Below, in pieces: positions 9,018-10,965 of a stretch of DNA of 10,965 nt (positions within the stretch are counted from its first letter, which is position 1; every line of letters starts with the position of its first letter). The notes below the pieces were generated by a model. That model had not been told where the DNA came from, ran no database searches, and was given only the letters and a program-made list of their open reading frames with translations. The position numbers and the translations under genes were made by a program. The DNA is taken from assembly GCA_937928035.1 (NCBI GenBank), contig CALFWA010000361.1:1-10965 (forward strand), read 5' to 3'. The DNA comes from an uncultured Caldilinea sp. Its GTDB lineage: Bacteria > Chloroflexota > Anaerolineae > Caldilineales > Caldilineaceae.

Positions 9018-9041
9018 CAGATGTGAAAAGCTGGAGGTTTT

Positions 9042-10358
9042 ATGAACGGGCGATGCTTCCCTGCCGGCTTTGCATATGCAAGAGCGCTTCAAAGGGTTCG
9101 AGCGATCTTTTGGGTTGGGCTAATCGCAACTGCGCTGTTCGTAAGCGCAGGTTGTTCGTCCGGGCTGATGCCCGATCGTTTCCCACAGCAGGTGCAGCGG
9201 TTGCTGACGCAGATGCGGCTGGCGCGTGAGGCCGCCTCTCCACCCCTCAGCCCAGAGCATCAGGTTTTGGTCGTTGGCGCAGACGGCAATCTATTCTTGA
9301 TCGACGCCATCAGTGGGCAACGTTTTGCATTAACTGTCGACGCTTCGCCTCGGCGCCAATATTTGCAGCCTACCTGGTCGCCCGATGGAGACCGCATCGC
9401 CTGGACGCGCCTGGAGGGCGGCGACAGCGCTGTAGAGGTCAGTCGTTTCGATGGCGGCAAGCGTCGCTTAGTCGCCACGTCGTTCCCGCCCTTCTATTTC
9501 TTTTGGAGTCCCGACGGCGACCATCTCGCCTTTCTGAGCAACTGGGTGGCGATGAACCGCCCCACGATTGCGCTGCGTCTCGTCGAGCTGCAGGAAGAGG
9601 CTCTCGACGTGCGCACACTGGCGGAAGGGCGCCCTCTGTACTTTTCCTGGTCGCCCGATGGAAAAGCGCTGTTGACCCACATCGACGGCGAGCGCATCGA
9701 GCTCTTGAAACTCAACGGCGAGGTGGAGCCGCTGGAGATCACAGCTGCGCAGTTCTCCGCTCCCCATTGGGCGGCGGACGGAGAGCGACTGATTTACGCT
9801 GTCGCTGACGGTCGCCAGCGCCTGATCGTCGCCGACCGCAGCGGGCGAGAGTTGGTCGAGCTGACCGATTACACAGGGCGGATCGCTTTTTCCCTCAGCC
9901 CGGACGGCGCGCAGATGGCCTATGTTGTGACCAACGATCCCTCGAGATGGAGCGTTTTTGGCCCTCTTTATGTGGTCGATGTAGAAACGTTGCGCACCCG
10001 CGAGGTGACGGACGATCCTGTGCTGGCTTTTTACTGGAGCCCGGATGGGAGACGCCTGGCCTATCTAACGTTGGAGTTCGCCGATGGCAGGCTAGGGCTG
10101 CGCTGGCATGTGTGGGAGGGTCGTCGCGTTGCGAAATACTCCTTCTTCCTACCTTCCAGCGTTTTTGTGGAGAATTATCTGCCCTTCTTTGACCAGTATG
10201 CGCAGAGTCACCGCATCTGGTCGCCTGCGGGCGACGCTTTTGTCTTTGCCGGCGCGCTGCAAGATGGTCGCAGCGGCGTTTGGGTGCAGGATGTGATCGC
10301 AGGCGGAGAGCCGCGCCTGCTCGGTTCAGGGGTGATCGCGAGTTACTCGCCAAGATGA
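9042..10358 (+). CDS. Lipoprotein with seven SPDG-type (WD40-like/TolB-like) beta-propeller repeats
   Basis: Protein of 438 residues. Arginines at 14, 18 and 20 precede a hydrophobic stretch (21-36) and a lipobox-like VSAGC with cysteine 38. This predicts a signal-peptidase II lipoprotein anchored on the outer face of the membrane. Seven PD40-type blade motifs follow at about 112 (WSPDGDRIAW), 155 (WSPDGDHLAF), 203 (WSPDGKALL), 243 (WAADGERLIY), 285 (LSPDGAQMAY), 332 (WSPDGRRLAY) and 393 (WSPAGDAFVF). This count fits one closed propeller and the protein has no other domain. Such propellers usually bind proteins or sugars; no catalytic motif is visible and I assign no function. ATG 9042 has GGAGG four nt upstream. 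It has its own promoter, converges on the Uma2 gene and has no evident functional partner in the window. Confidence 0.82.
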   Translation: MNGRCFPAGFAYARALQRVRAIFWVGLIATALFVSAGCSSGLMPDRFPQQVQRLLTQMRLAREAASPPLSPEHQVLVVGADGNLFLIDAISGQRFALTVDASPRRQYLQPTWSPDGDRIAWTRLEGGDSAVEVSRFDGGKRRLVATSFPPFYFFWSPDGDHLAFLSNWVAMNRPTIALRLVELQEEALDVRTLAEGRPLYFSWSPDGKALLTHIDGERIELLKLNGEVEPLEITAAQFSAPHWAADGERLIYAVADGRQRLIVADRSGRELVELTDYTGRIAFSLSPDGAQMAYVVTNDPSRWSVFGPLYVVDVETLRTREVTDDPVLAFYWSPDGRRLAYLTLEFADGRLGLRWHVWEGRRVAKYSFFLPSSVFVENYLPFFDQYAQSHRIWSPAGDAFVFAGALQDGRSGVWVQDVIAGGEPRLLGSGVIASYSPR

Positions 10359-10370
10359 AATAAGATGCGC

Positions 10371-10411
10371 GTTGCGTGTTCTGTAAAGAGACGCTTCACG
10401 GAACATGCAAC
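10371..10411. terminator. Long hairpin between convergent genes
   Basis: GTTGCGTGTTCTG (10371-10383) pairs with CGGAACATGCAAC (10399-10411) over 13 positions with two G-U wobbles and a 15-nt loop. It lies between the lipoprotein stop (10358) and the Uma2 stop (10463), where a bidirectional terminator is expected. There is no T-run on either strand, so it is non-canonical. Confidence 0.5.
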
Positions 10412-10462
10412 ATTCAATCTCCAACTTCGGTCAAGTTGACAATCAAACATCTGCGAAGCTCG

Positions 10463-10965
10463 TCACGGTGCGTCGAGCACGTCGTCCACCGAAGCCTGCA
10501 GGTCGGGATAGTGCGCTGAGACGGCAGTCTCTCCACGGCCAAAGACGCCGTGTTCGACGTAGCGGTCGCCCTCCAGCTTCAGCACGATGATCGCCTCCTC
10601 TTGCGGATCGACGATCCAGTATTCAGGGATGCCCGCCTGCGCATACTCCTGCCGTTTGACGACCAGGTCTCGCTCGCGGTCGTCGGGCGAGACGACTTCC
10701 ACCACAAGGTCCGCGCCGCTCCAGTACGCCTCCTGCCGACGCGGATCCGAAGCGGAACTGATGAACAGCAGGTCTGGCTCCCGAATCTTGTTGGGATAGA
10801 GTCGCAGCCGCAAAGGCGCCATGCGAACGATTCCACCCGTGGCATTGGCGAGCTTTAGGAAGAGCACGAAGAGAAACCCTACAATAGCCTGATGTTTGTC
10901 GCTCGGCATGGGCAGCACCTCGATGTAGCCGTTGGAGAATTCAACCAATCGGTTCGTGTCCAGGC
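10463..10965 (-). CDS. Uma2-family endonuclease (DUF820), 5' end outside the window
   Basis: The reading frame is open to the right edge and already enters mid-motif (LDTNRLVEFSNGYIEVLPMPS), so the true start lies beyond the window. A TTG at 10948 is a possible but unlikely start because it would remove the conserved first strand. About 167 residues are visible; full-length members are roughly 190. The PD-(D/E)xK-like core is present: REPDLLFIS, then DLVVEVVSPDDRERDLVVKRQEYAQAG, and the family's typical IPEYWIVDP. The acidic residues and lysine of the proposed active site appear intact. The family is often abundant in Cyanobacteria and Chloroflexota. It is annotated as putative restriction-type endonuclease, but its biological role is unsettled. 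No methyltransferase or toxin-antitoxin partner is visible on the left side. Confidence 0.88.
   Translation of the reverse strand, partial: LDTNRLVEFSNGYIEVLPMPSDKHQAIVGFLFVLFLKLANATGGIVRMAPLRLRLYPNKIREPDLLFISSASDPRRQEAYWSGADLVVEVVSPDDRERDLVVKRQEYAQAGIPEYWIVDPQEEAIIVLKLEGDRYVEHGVFGRGETAVSAHYPDLQASVDDVLDAP

Noticed and set aside
8972..9229. 85-codon plus-strand frame that starts in the leader of the lipoprotein gene
   Set aside because: It overlaps the lipoprotein gene in another frame and has no ribosome site. The lipoprotein start has GGAGG and a proper signal peptide.
10463..10965. Restriction-modification or toxin-antitoxin locus around the Uma2 gene
   Set aside because: No methyltransferase, specificity subunit or small partner gene is present on the visible side. 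Solitary Uma2 genes are common in such genomes.

Overview
The window looks like chromosomal DNA of a Chloroflexota bacterium (Anaerolineae/Caldilineae-like). This is inferred from the flavour of the proteins (a Uma2-family nuclease, a WD40-like SPDG propeller lipoprotein, an FGE-domain membrane protein, a sugar ABC importer with GH31 and LacI) and from the moderately high GC. It is not proven by any marker gene. I see no rRNA, tRNA, CRISPR array, insertion sequence or phage gene.

Left part, minus strand (about 1-3825): a sugar-utilisation operon read right to left. A consensus-like sigma70 promoter (TTGACA, 17 bp, TATAGT) is followed directly by a dense array of GGTACCG/CGGTAGC half-sites, then a LacI-family repressor gene, a GH31 alpha-glycosidase gene, and the first 61 codons of a sugar ABC-transporter permease that leaves the window. 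The GH31 stop and the permease start share one base. The simplest reading is an autoregulated operon: the repressor sits on sites covering the transcription start, an alpha-linked sugar relieves it, the ABC importer brings in the oligosaccharide and GH31 cleaves it in the cytoplasm.

Middle, plus strand (about 3916-8923): a divergent gene encodes a protein with an uncharacterised N-terminal region, one transmembrane helix and a C-terminal FGE-sulfatase/SUMF1-type domain. Its promoter is placed so that the mRNA may be leaderless. Two hairpins follow. Then comes a compact three-gene unit with its own promoter: cysQ (3'-phosphoadenosine phosphatase), purB (adenylosuccinate lyase) and an FtsJ/RlmM-like 2'-O-methyltransferase, with 13 nt and -4 nt junctions. 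CysQ and PurB both release AMP, so the pair fits nucleotide housekeeping.

Right part (about 8924-10965): a monocistronic lipoprotein gene with about seven SPDG-type propeller repeats has its own promoter and a perfect 9-bp inverted repeat in its leader. It converges on a partial Uma2-family nuclease gene on the minus strand. A long hairpin lies between the two stops.

The window reads mostly as ordinary metabolism and housekeeping. The points most worth a second look are the operator array, the GH31 specificity residues, the FGE-like domain that lacks the catalytic cysteine pair, and several undescribed hairpins. I found no convincing evidence of a wholly new system.
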